Positions 1 through 7,749 of a stretch of 64,000 nt of DNA are shown here, in pieces. The position numbers and the translations under genes are program-made. The notes under the pieces are model-generated. The model did no database searches. It saw only the letters and a list, made by a program, of their open reading frames with translations, and had not been told where the DNA came from. How positions within the stretch are numbered: the first letter of the stretch is position 1; each line of letters begins with the position of its first letter. The DNA lies in assembly GCF_014201315.1 (NCBI RefSeq), contig NZ_JACHDY010000002.1, positions 62,001 to 126,000 on the forward strand, read 5' to 3'. This DNA is from Edaphobacter lichenicola. Lineage in GTDB: Bacteria; Acidobacteriota; Terriglobia; Terriglobales; Acidobacteriaceae.

Positions 1-562
1 GCGTGACCGTCTGCTGATGCAACTCATCCATCGCGGCACGACCATACTCTGACGCAGGCTCCATAACGGTTGCAGCTACACTCGTCAGAGCCAGCTTCGC
101 GTGCAGTCTTCCAGCAACCAGGGCAAGCATCACGGCGACCGGATGCGCAGCCACAAGAGCAGGCGTCTTCAAATCCGGCTCCGGGCTCGCAAGCGCGCTT
201 TTGTCTGCAAGCACCTCAGTCACCCACGGCGCTCGAACCAGAACGTCCTTCTCGCCGTCCAATGCATAGGTCAGGTCGACAATACTCGCCCCCGCGCGTC
301 GTGCCGTCTGCCAATGCTTCTTCGTCACTGCTGCATCGCCAGCAAAAAAAACGAAGTCCATCCGTTCGAAAGACGATGCTTCGAGCCTCTGTATAAACGC
401 AACCTCATCGCCAGCGGCAGTCACTTGTCCCGCAGCCTCTTCTTCGTCGAGCAGCACAAAATCCGATGTGCCCAGCGACGACTCGCCCAACTCCTCACTC
501 AGCTCCTTACCGGCGAGCGAAGATGCCCCAACGATTCCGATTCGATACATTTGTTCCGCCAT
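1..562 (-). CDS. Asd/Usg-like semialdehyde dehydrogenase family protein (3' end outside window)
   Basis: Partial: begins at ATG 562 (AGGA four bases upstream) and runs off the window edge after about 187 residues. The N-terminus has a Rossmann glycine motif (GIVGASSLAG, residues 9-18) typical of the aspartate-semialdehyde dehydrogenase/ArgC family. Where catalytic ASADHs carry Asn-Cys-Ser/Thr before the dimerisation helix, this protein reads VAAHPVAVMLALV (about residues 137-149), so the nucleophilic cysteine appears absent, as in the Usg subgroup. It is therefore probably not a working ASADH; its role is unknown. It sits 78 bp downstream of pssA on the same strand and may be the last gene of a psd-pssA operon. 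Confidence 0.72.
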   Translation of the reverse strand, partial: MAEQMYRIGIVGASSLAGKELSEELGESSLGTSDFVLLDEEEAAGQVTAAGDEVAFIQRLEASSFERMDFVFFAGDAAVTKKHWQTARRAGASIVDLTYALDGEKDVLVRAPWVTEVLADKSALASPEPDLKTPALVAAHPVAVMLALVAGRLHAKLALTSVAATVMEPASEYGRAAMDELHQQTVT

Positions 563-640
563 ATTGTCCTGAATGTCGTCGCGATCTGAGGTCCTGCAGC
601 GCCAGACTATTATCTTATCCGCCCTTTGCACATCACTGGA

Positions 641-1480
641 TTACACCGTGGAGTGCCGTCGCTCTCTACCCCACGAATACGCAAGCCGAGCCACCACACC
701 AGACACCAGGTACGCCATCGCCAGGATGATCAGCATGTACTCCGAATAGAGCACAATCAGCGCTCCTATAAACGCTATCACCGCCACCAGTTGAAAGGGA
801 TGACGCTTGCCGAGTGTGATCTCTTTTGCACTCCAGAACCGCCAGTTGCTCACCATCAAAAAGCTGGTGAACAGCAGCAGGCACAGCCATACCAGCGCTA
901 TCCACGGGCTGTCGATCGGCGATCCATGCTGAAAGTGAATCACCGAGCTGATTACACCCGCACCTGCTGGAATCGGCATGCCCACAAAATATTTCTTGCC
1001 CGGCCGTCCCGGATTGCGAGGCTGCGGATTGATGCTGATGTTAAATCGCGCCAGTCGACTGGCACCGCAGATCAAAAAGATAAAGCAGACAAACACTCCG
1101 ATATGCACGATCTGTTGTCGCGCCTCCGGATGCGCCATCAGCGGCAGCATTCGGAAACCCCAGATATAAGCCAGCAAACTCGGTGCCACGCCAAACGTAA
1201 TCACGTCCGCCAGCGAGTCGAGTTCTTTCCCAAAGTCGCTCGTTGTGTTGGTCATTCGTGCGATGATGCCATCGAGACCATCAAACAAAACGGCAATCCC
1301 AAGCGCCAGCGCAGCTCGATCAAAGTAACTCTGATCTGCAACCGACCCCTGAATACTCTGCGTAATTGCGTAGTATCCAGCAGCCATATTGCCCGCCGTA
1401 AATAGCGAAGGCAGCACATACATCCCGCGACTAGGCTGCCGCCTTATCTTCCCGTCGGTCCCGATCTGCGCGTCCTCCAT
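641..1480 (-). CDS. pssA: CDP-diacylglycerol--serine O-phosphatidyltransferase
   Basis: Integral membrane enzyme that joins CDP-diacylglycerol and serine to give phosphatidylserine, the precursor of phosphatidylethanolamine. The CDP-alcohol phosphatidyltransferase signature is complete: D70-G71-x2-A74-R75-x8-G84-x3-D88-x3-D92. Several hydrophobic segments follow, including a cluster near the C-terminus. The 279-residue length fits the family. Its ATG overlaps the stop of the upstream psd gene (TGATG), which implies translational coupling, and the two enzymes catalyse consecutive steps. Confidence 0.93.
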   Translation of the reverse strand: MEDAQIGTDGKIRRQPSRGMYVLPSLFTAGNMAAGYYAITQSIQGSVADQSYFDRAALALGIAVLFDGLDGIIARMTNTTSDFGKELDSLADVITFGVAPSLLAYIWGFRMLPLMAHPEARQQIVHIGVFVCFIFLICGASRLARFNISINPQPRNPGRPGKKYFVGMPIPAGAGVISSVIHFQHGSPIDSPWIALVWLCLLLFTSFLMVSNWRFWSAKEITLGKRHPFQLVAVIAFIGALIVLYSEYMLIILAMAYLVSGVVARLAYSWGRERRHSTV

Positions 1481-2130
1481 CAGGCCACCACTGCGGTCGT
1501 GTTTCTTAGCGATTGCTCGGGGAGCACGGCCAGCACGGTCGATCCACCCTTCACGCGAGCCCCCGTCTTCACCTTCAGATTCGCCGCTGCCGGCATCAGC
1601 ACATCTACCCGCGACCCAAATTTGATAAGTCCGATTCTCTGTCCGCGCTCCACCCGGTCGCCCACCTTCAGGTTACAAACGATGCGCCGCGCCAACAGTC
1701 CTGCGATCTGCTTGAAGCTGACCTCGTATCCTCCGGCATCGATCGTGATCAGAGTCTGCTCGTTGTTCAACACCGACTCCGGCTTCATCGCATTCATAAA
1801 TTCGCCCTTGCGAAACTCGCATACCTTCACGACTCCGCCCACCGGCGACCGGTTCACATGCACATCAAAGACATTCAGAAAGATGCTGAGCCGCAACCGG
1901 CTCCCGCTAATCGTCTCGATCCACTCCGCTTCTGTCACCACACCGTCGCCAGGAGACACAATCTGTCCCGGCGCCTGCGGAATCGTCCTGTTGGGATCGC
2001 GAAAAAACCACAAAAAGAAGGCCGCCAGCACCACCGGTAGCGCCACTAACGCAATCGGCATGTTCAGATACCAGAGCGCCGCCGCCACAACCCCGAGCCC
2101 TAAGGCATAGAAAAAACCGTCTCGCACCAT
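1480..2130 (-). CDS. psd: Phosphatidylserine decarboxylase, short single-domain type
   Basis: Pyruvoyl-dependent enzyme that converts phosphatidylserine to phosphatidylethanolamine. Visible features are an N-terminal hydrophobic anchor (about residues 6-36), the RDPNR stretch after it, the DVHVNRSP motif, and the C-terminal KFGSRVD motif where self-cleavage between G172 and S173 should form the pyruvoyl group. The 216 residues match the compact Psd class rather than the longer E. coli type. I chose the ATG at 2130 (MVRDGFF), the start usual for this class; a GTG at 2157 would add nine residues but has its GAGG too close. Co-directional and overlapping with pssA. Confidence 0.92.
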   Translation of the reverse strand: MVRDGFFYALGLGVVAAALWYLNMPIALVALPVVLAAFFLWFFRDPNRTIPQAPGQIVSPGDGVVTEAEWIETISGSRLRLSIFLNVFDVHVNRSPVGGVVKVCEFRKGEFMNAMKPESVLNNEQTLITIDAGGYEVSFKQIAGLLARRIVCNLKVGDRVERGQRIGLIKFGSRVDVLMPAAANLKVKTGARVKGGSTVLAVLPEQSLRNTTAVVA

Positions 2131-2224
2131 AAGTGACTCGATTATAAGGCCACGCACACCTCAGCCCCGAGCGCAGCCCCACTCTAGCCTGTCGCCTCCA
2201 TACCAACGAACCGTGCGCTAAACC

Positions 2225-2443
2225 TTAGGATGCTCCCAGACGCCGAAGCCGTTCCATCTCATCCTTCAAACTCAGCTTCAGCTTCTTCAGTCTTACCTCT
2301 TCCAACTGCTCCGAGTCGGTGAGAAATAACTTGGACCGCAGCGTATCCAGCCTGCGATCGTAAAGGCTATGTTCTTGCATTAATTGTTGAATGGAAGGAA
2401 ACGACGCAGGATGGGGCAGCTCGGTGAACTTGCCAGTTTGCAC
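2225..2443 (-). CDS. DUF465/YdcH-like small helical protein
   Basis: A 72-residue, highly charged, helix-forming protein. It contains the stretch HSLYDRRLDTL followed by a Leu/Lys/Glu-rich segment ending in a short basic tail, as in DUF465 (YdcH) proteins. I place the start at GTG 2443 because a strong GGAGGT lies nine bases upstream; a longer reading to 2491 lacks this. No signal peptide or membrane segment is seen. The biochemical role of DUF465 proteins is not established. It lies between rimI and psd, transcribed in the same direction. Confidence 0.72.
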   Translation of the reverse strand: MQTGKFTELPHPASFPSIQQLMQEHSLYDRRLDTLRSKLFLTDSEQLEEVRLKKLKLSLKDEMERLRRLGAS

Positions 2444-2525
2444 GTGAGAGTACCTCCAGCAACAGACGACATTCGCACTGATGGCCGACAAGCTATCACA
2501 GCCGAATCAGCACCCGCAATGTGGA

Positions 2526-3023
2526 TTACTCGTCTCCCGCTAACCTCAACTGCATCAGCAACGCGTCCTCCGTCGGATCTCGATAATAGCCACTGCGCTG
2601 TCCAACAACGGCAAATCCCAGCCCCTGATAAAGCGCGACGGCCCCCACGCCTCCAGCCCTCACCTCGAGTTCCATCTCAGTCGCGTCCTGGTCCCTACAC
2701 CAGGAAATGACAGCCTCGCACAACGCCCTTCCCACACCCACTCGTCGCGCCGACGCACTCACCGCCACGCTCTCCAGCTCCGCCAACCTCAGAGCTCCCG
2801 AAACAACAACCTTCCCCACCGCAAACCCCAGCAAATTTCCCTTTGCCTCCGCAACAAACAGACACCGCCTCACTCCAGCCTCAGCAGATCCATCCGAACT
2901 CACAATCGCCGCATACTCCGCCTCCGCCCAATGCGGAGCCTCTGGTGTAGCCCTCTCCAGCCGCATCACACCAACAAGATCCCCAGCATTGACTGCTCGA
3001 ATCCGATAGCTTTCGAAACTCAT
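2526..3023 (-). CDS. rimI: Ribosomal-protein-alanine N-acetyltransferase, GNAT family
   Basis: GNAT acetyltransferase of 165 residues with the acetyl-CoA pyrophosphate-binding motif R93-R-x-G96-x-G98-R and the preceding beta-strand LESVAV. RimI acetylates the N-terminal alanine of ribosomal protein S18, and in many bacteria rimI travels with tsaB. Here its ATG overlaps the tsaB stop by four bases (ATGA), which supports the assignment over a generic GNAT. Start ATG 3023 is fixed by that overlap. Confidence 0.85.
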   Translation of the reverse strand: MSFESYRIRAVNAGDLVGVMRLERATPEAPHWAEAEYAAIVSSDGSAEAGVRRCLFVAEAKGNLLGFAVGKVVVSGALRLAELESVAVSASARRVGVGRALCEAVISWCRDQDATEMELEVRAGGVGAVALYQGLGFAVVGQRSGYYRDPTEDALLMQLRLAGDE

Positions 3024-3688
3024 CGAGCGGCTCGCGGAACGGCAGGCTTGGCAAATATCTCAGCATCGGTTCGTCTCAGATAATTCGCATCGAGCGCAGC
3101 CGCATTCTCGAATCGCCCCGACGCCACCCGCTCCACTGCAAACGGCAGAGCATCCCCAGCCAACGGCTCCTCCACCAGCTTCGGACGCAACTCCGCCAAA
3201 GCCTCCGCCACCTTTGATTCACAGGCCACCACCAGACCACCCGAAGCCGCCATCATCACATCCTGCGCGCTCATCAAGACCTCCCGCACGCGTCTCCTCC
3301 CCACATACTCCCCGTAGTAAAACTCCCCGCGACCAGCATCCAGAACCGCATGCACCCTCTGCTCCCCGCCATCGACAGAAGCAGCAAGCAGCGCCAGCCG
3401 CGACACCGCAATCAGAGGTACCGCACCAGCCTCGCTCAGCCCCTTAGCCGCGCTCACCCCCACCCGCACCCCAGTAAAAGATCCCGGCCCATACACCACC
3501 ACCACCGCCGCCAACCCATCCAGTCGCCAACCACTCTCCGTCATCAAACGCCGCACAGCCGGTATCAATCGCTCCGACGAACTCCTGCCCGGCAACACCT
3601 CGGTAGCGACGATCGCCTGAGCCATCTCGGTATCCACCAGCGCAACGCTCCCCTCTCCGCCCGCCGTTTGAATCATCAAAAACCGCAT
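3020..3688 (-). CDS. tsaB: tRNA threonylcarbamoyladenosine biosynthesis protein TsaB
   Basis: ASKHA-fold partner of TsaD and TsaE in the t6A37 modification of ANN-decoding tRNAs. The hallmark [12 protein letters not shown] lies around residues 66-77, the N-terminus has the short strand MIQTA, and the serine-rich [10 protein letters not shown] loop is present. The ATG at 3688 overlaps the meaB stop (TGATG) and has GAGGG upstream; a GTG one codon earlier is possible. It is the middle gene of a tightly overlapping meaB/mce-tsaB-rimI set. Confidence 0.93.
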   Translation of the reverse strand: MRFLMIQTAGGEGSVALVDTEMAQAIVATEVLPGRSSSERLIPAVRRLMTESGWRLDGLAAVVVVYGPGSFTGVRVGVSAAKGLSEAGAVPLIAVSRLALLAASVDGGEQRVHAVLDAGRGEFYYGEYVGRRRVREVLMSAQDVMMAASGGLVVACESKVAEALAELRPKLVEEPLAGDALPFAVERVASGRFENAAALDANYLRRTDAEIFAKPAVPRAAR

Positions 3689-4977
3689 CACGCCCCACCC
3701 TCACGCGGCTCAACTGCATCCCCGACAATCTCCAGCAGCACGCCCCCCGTGCTGGCCGGATGCACAAAGAAATACCGATGCCCCCCAGCCCCCACCCTCA
3801 CCGCATCGCTCGCCAACCTGACACCCTGCTTCATCAGCCGCGCAAACATCGCATCAATCCCATCCACATGTACGGCGATATGGTGCAGCCCTTCACCTCG
3901 CTTGGCCAAAAATCTCCCGATCGTGGAGTCTGCCTCGGTCGCCTCCAGCAGCTCAATCCGGCTTTCGCCCAGAGGCAACATCGCCGTCTTCACCCGCTCG
4001 TGCTCCACAGTCTCTTCATGACTCACCACCAGCCCAAGCGCCTCATAAAACCCACGCGCCCCCGCAATGCTCTTCACTGCGACACCCAGATGATCCAGCC
4101 GCAAACCACCCAACCCACTCTGCGCCATCACATTCTTCCCGGCAGCATCCTCGATCCTTACTCTTCGCGCGCCCTTCTCGACGGCACATCGCCTCACCGT
4201 CTCCATCAACTCCCCAACACCCTCTCCTGTCGTCGCCACCGTCCGCACAACTGGAGGCACCCACTCCCCGCGTTCCATCGCCAAGCCCTGCATAGCAACG
4301 ATCTCCTGCTCCACCAGCTCCGCGCCGCCACGGTCGCTCTTGTTCACAACAAACACATCCGCGACCTCCATCACGCCGGCCTTCAGACTCTGCACCCCAT
4401 CCCCCATCCCCGGAACAAGCACCAGCACAGTCACATTCGCCAGGCCAATCACATCGACCTCATCCTGCCCCACGCCCACCGTCTCAATCACAATCGTCTT
4501 CCGCCCCGCCGCCTCCATCACCGAGCAGACATCGGCAGCCGCACGCGCCACCCCACCCATCGCTCCACGCGAGGCCATACTGCGAATAAACACGCCGTCA
4601 TCCCCGGCAAAGCCCTGCATCCGAATCCTGTCCCCCAGCAACGCCCCGCCCGTATAAGGGCTCGACGGATCCACCGCGACCACCCCTACACTCTGTCCCT
4701 CCCGTCGCAGCCACCTCACCATCTGGTCCACCAGCGTGCTCTTCCCCGCCCCGGGAGGTCCCGTCACGCCCACCCGCAGCGATCCCCCTGAAAACTCGCG
4801 GCAGGCCTCCAGCAACTCCGCTCCCCCGCCATCCTCCACGAGAGAGACAGTCCGGGCCAGAGCGCGAAGATCGCCTTCCCGCATCCGCACCATCATCTGC
4901 GTAACTTCAACCCCAGCCGTCCTGAAATCCTTAGCCACGTCAGCGATGATATCGTGCTTCGCTCTGCATCCATCCAT
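3688..4977 (-). CDS. MeaB/ArgK GTPase fused to methylmalonyl-CoA epimerase
   Basis: One reading frame of about 429 residues holds two enzymes. Residues 1 to about 280 are a G3E GTPase of the MeaB type (Walker A GPPGAGKS near 75-82, later NKSD), which protects and reloads the B12-dependent methylmalonyl-CoA mutase. From about residue 294 it is a VOC-fold methylmalonyl-CoA epimerase: LDHLGVAV start, then LHHIAVHV and LLEIVG, giving the expected two His and one or two Glu metal ligands. Both parts belong to the propionyl/methylmalonyl-CoA route, so the fusion is functionally coherent. No mutase gene is in the window. Start ATG 4977 has AGGG upstream; the frame extends to a TTG at 4983. Confidence 0.88.
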   Translation of the reverse strand: MDGCRAKHDIIADVAKDFRTAGVEVTQMMVRMREGDLRALARTVSLVEDGGGAELLEACREFSGGSLRVGVTGPPGAGKSTLVDQMVRWLRREGQSVGVVAVDPSSPYTGGALLGDRIRMQGFAGDDGVFIRSMASRGAMGGVARAAADVCSVMEAAGRKTIVIETVGVGQDEVDVIGLANVTVLVLVPGMGDGVQSLKAGVMEVADVFVVNKSDRGGAELVEQEIVAMQGLAMERGEWVPPVVRTVATTGEGVGELMETVRRCAVEKGARRVRIEDAAGKNVMAQSGLGGLRLDHLGVAVKSIAGARGFYEALGLVVSHEETVEHERVKTAMLPLGESRIELLEATEADSTIGRFLAKRGEGLHHIAVHVDGIDAMFARLMKQGVRLASDAVRVGAGGHRYFFVHPASTGGVLLEIVGDAVEPREGGA

Positions 4978-5104
4978 AAACAAGCCCTATGCCTCAGATC
5001 CCATTCACCCAATTCGCGTTCGCTTGCGAGCATGCGTTTCCTTCAACACCGATCAAGGGCTATTTGTAATCAAAAATGATCTTTCCCCTTCGTCAGAATG
5101 GCGC

Positions 5105-5132
5105 TTGACACCTACTGCCCAACACAGACTAT
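5105..5132 (+). promoter_or_regulatory. Possible sigma-70 promoter of the MFS gene
   Basis: A perfect -35 TTGACA lies at 5105-5110. The best -10 is poor: GACTAT at 5127-5132 with a 16-bp spacer. A similar GCTTGACACCT block precedes the PEP-CTERM gene at 10526. It lies about 95 bp before the MFS start codon. Confidence 0.3.
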
Positions 5133-5202
5133 CCTCATCCTCGACACCCTTTTCTCCGAATCTGCCTCAGCAGGCGCAAAACCGGGGAACCCGTCAGACG
5201 TA

Positions 5203-5225
5203 TAGTTACGCTGGAGTTGCAACTA
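5203..5225 (+). promoter_or_regulatory. Dyad overlapping the ribosome-binding site of the MFS gene
   Basis: The 10-bp perfect palindrome AGTTGCAACT (5215-5224) overlaps the GGAG ribosome-binding site and abuts the ATG at 5226. Wider arms TAGTT (5203) and AACTA (5221) flank it. It could be an operator for the FadR-type regulator encoded directly downstream, or a small RNA hairpin that hides the Shine-Dalgarno site. This is inference from symmetry and position only. Confidence 0.4.
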
Positions 5226-6554
5226 ATGTCGATCAACACTGCCAGCCTGCCTGATTCGGGCTTCACCACCGCCGCCCCGGAGAGATCCAACATCCGCTGG
5301 CTCGTCTGCGGTCTTCTCTTCCTCGCCACCACCATCAACTACATGGACCGCTCGGTCTTCTCCCTCATCGAGCCGCTCCTCCACCTCGACTTCATGGGCT
5401 GGATTCCCGGCATCGACGCCGCCCATCAGACCGCCTACAACATCAACTACGGCCGCGTCCTCATCTGCTTCCAGATCGCCTATGGCGTCGGCTTCCTCTT
5501 CGCCGGCCGCATCATCGACAAGCTCGGCACCAAAACCGGATACGCCCTCGCCATCCTGATCTGGGGATGTGCCTCGATCAGCCACTCCATCGTGGCCAGC
5601 GTCGCCGGCTTCTGTATCGCCCGCGTCTTCCTCGGCCTCGGCGAATCCGGCAACTTCCCCGCCGCCATCAAGGCCACCACCGAGTGGTTTCCCTCTGAAG
5701 AGCGCGCCCTCGCTACCGGCCTCTTCAACTCTGGCTCCAACGCCTCCGCCTTCATCGCACCAGTCCTCATAGCAGCCGTCGCCGCCCGTTGGGGATGGCA
5801 TGCAGCCTTTATCTGCACCGGCTCCATGGGACTCATCTGGGCGGTTGTCTGGCTCATCTTCCCCTACAACAAACTCCGCCGCGCCGCGACCCAGACCCAG
5901 ACCGACCTCGCCCCCGTCACCCAGGGCGGCTCCATCTATCCCATCCTCCTTCGCCACCGCGGCTTCTGGGCCTTCTGCATCGCCAAAGGCATCACGGACC
6001 CCATCTGGTGGTTCTATCTCTTCTATCTCCCTAAGTTCCTCAACGACAACTACGGCCTCAACCTAAGCCACGTCAAATATCCGCTCATCGTCATCTACAC
6101 CGCCGCGAGCATCGGCTCCATCGCCGGGGGCTGGCTCTCCGGCTTCCGCATGAAGCACGGCCACAGCGTCAACTCCGGACGCAAGTTCGCACTTCTCCTC
6201 TGCGCCCTGTGCGTCACTCCCATCATGCTCGTCCCACACATGCACACACTCTTCCCCAGCAATGCCTGGCCAGCCATCGGACTCTTTTGTTTGGCCACCG
6301 CCGCGCATCAGGGCTGGTCCGCCAACCTCTTTTCCACGCCAACCGACATGTTCCCCTCGACCGGCGTCAGCACCGTCGTCGGCATCGGCGGCGCCGCCGG
6401 AGCCCTCGGCGGCGCGTGCTTCACGTGGCTTGTCTCTCACTACTTCTCTCTCCACCCCTTGCTGATCTTCATGATGGCTGGCCTCGCCTACGTCATTGCC
6501 CTCCTGATCTTTCAGCTCCTGGTCCCGCGCCTTGGTGGGCGGCAAACTACCTAA
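5226..6554 (+). CDS. MFS transporter, ACS family (hexuronate/sugar-acid type)
   Basis: A 442-residue membrane protein with about 12 hydrophobic segments. The first helix ends in the TTINYMDRSVFS motif typical of the anion:cation symporter family (ExuT, GudP and relatives), followed by FAGRIIDKLGTK between helices 2 and 3 and GLGESGNFPAAIKATTEWFP in helix 4. An extra segment after helix 1 (MGWIPGIDAAHQ) is seen in ExuT-like members. The substrate is probably a sugar acid, but it cannot be read from sequence. Start ATG 5226 has GGAG nine bases upstream. A FadR-type regulator follows on the same strand. Confidence 0.85.
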   Translation: MSINTASLPDSGFTTAAPERSNIRWLVCGLLFLATTINYMDRSVFSLIEPLLHLDFMGWIPGIDAAHQTAYNINYGRVLICFQIAYGVGFLFAGRIIDKLGTKTGYALAILIWGCASISHSIVASVAGFCIARVFLGLGESGNFPAAIKATTEWFPSEERALATGLFNSGSNASAFIAPVLIAAVAARWGWHAAFICTGSMGLIWAVVWLIFPYNKLRRAATQTQTDLAPVTQGGSIYPILLRHRGFWAFCIAKGITDPIWWFYLFYLPKFLNDNYGLNLSHVKYPLIVIYTAASIGSIAGGWLSGFRMKHGHSVNSGRKFALLLCALCVTPIMLVPHMHTLFPSNAWPAIGLFCLATAAHQGWSANLFSTPTDMFPSTGVSTVVGIGGAAGALGGACFTWLVSHYFSLHPLLIFMMAGLAYVIALLIFQLLVPRLGGRQTT

Positions 6555-6696
6555 ACTCAGACTTCTCCATCGCAACCAGCAAGCTGAGTCGGACATAGCC
6601 CACCCTGCCTCTCTGCTTCCCTTATCCCGACCCGAACACACGGCCCACCACCGTGTTACCCTTCATCAAATCAGGCGCAAAGGAGTGTTGTTCAGC

Positions 6697-7494
6697 GTGA
6701 AAAAAGAGGTCAAGGAGCAGTTCGAGGAGGTCTCCAGCCACAGCCAGCTCACCATGCAGGTCGTCGAACACATTCGCCTGCTCATCAGTTCGGGCGAGGT
6801 GCGTCCCGGCGACCGCCTGCCCCCTGAACGCGACCTCGCTCGCCAGCTCAAGATCAGCCGGTCCAGTCTGCGCTCCGGCATTGGCTTTCTCGCGGCCATG
6901 GGGGTCCTCAAAAGCCGCCACGGCGCCGGCACCTTCGTCGCCTCCGGACCGCCCTCGTTCGACTCCAGCTCCTTCTCCGTCCTCGGGACTCTGCATGGCT
7001 TCCTTCCTGGACAGATGTTCGAAGCCCGCAGTGTCATTGAGTCCAACCTCGCCTCTCTCGCCGCCGAACGCGCCACCGACGAGCAGATCACAGAGCTCGC
7101 AGAAGAGGTTGCTGAGATGTACGCCGCGCTCGACGATCCTCACGAGTACCTCATTCACGATGTTCGCTTTCATCGCGCTATCGCGCGGGCTGCGGCTAAC
7201 CCAATCCTCGCCGCGGTGATGGAGACCATCATCGCCAATCTCTATGAGCGGCGCAGCAAGACGATCCAGAACGCGGTTGATCTGAAGGAATCCTCCGAGA
7301 TGCACCGGGAGATCTACCGCGCCATCCGCTCGCACAACCCCGCGCAGGCCCGCCGCGCCATGGAGCAGCACCTCGACCTTGCCCGGATCGCCCAGGAGTC
7401 CGAGACCGAGGTTGCCGCGCCGGTCGTTGGGGTCGCAGGGGAGGTTGGAGAGGTTCCTGCGCCTGCCGAGGACAAAGCTCATCTGAGCCGGTAG
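6697..7494 (+). CDS. GntR-family transcriptional regulator, FadR subfamily (FCD domain)
   Basis: A DNA-binding regulator of about 265 residues. The N-terminal winged helix-turn-helix includes GDRLPPERDLARQLKISRSS and the wing SRHGAGTFVA. The C-terminal all-helical FCD ligand domain has the DVRFHRAIARAA metal/ligand motif and a later HREIYRAI histidine. I chose GTG 6697 because AAGGAG precedes it by 11 bases; the frame itself is open much further upstream. As the gene lies directly after an ACS-family transporter, it probably senses that transporter's substrate and represses it (inference). The C-terminal 30 residues are low-complexity Val/Gly/Glu/Ala. Confidence 0.85.
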   Translation: MKKEVKEQFEEVSSHSQLTMQVVEHIRLLISSGEVRPGDRLPPERDLARQLKISRSSLRSGIGFLAAMGVLKSRHGAGTFVASGPPSFDSSSFSVLGTLHGFLPGQMFEARSVIESNLASLAAERATDEQITELAEEVAEMYAALDDPHEYLIHDVRFHRAIARAAANPILAAVMETIIANLYERRSKTIQNAVDLKESSEMHREIYRAIRSHNPAQARRAMEQHLDLARIAQESETEVAAPVVGVAGEVGEVPAPAEDKAHLSR

Positions 7495-7749
7495 TTTTTG
7501 GCACTTTTTTTATCCGGTGGGGAACGAGAGTGTTTTTGCAGGGGTTTTTGGCGAAAATCGTGTTTTAGACGTGGTTTTTTGATGGTGAAACTGTGGTGGT
7601 TTGCGTGGTAAACGTGGTGTTTTAGCAGTCACTTTTTTGGCTGCGAAAAATACGCCAATCTTTCGGGATTTATTTTCGGGCGCAGCCTCCCCGATGCTCC
7701 CTCCGGCGGGAAGTGCGCGTCCCCACCCTGCTAAACTGGGCTCTGGCCC

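Noticed and set aside
5223-5957. Long minus-strand frame rich in Asp/Glu/Gly opposite the MFS gene
   Set aside because: Antisense shadow of a GC-rich coding region; composition is low-complexity and there is no ribosome-binding site.
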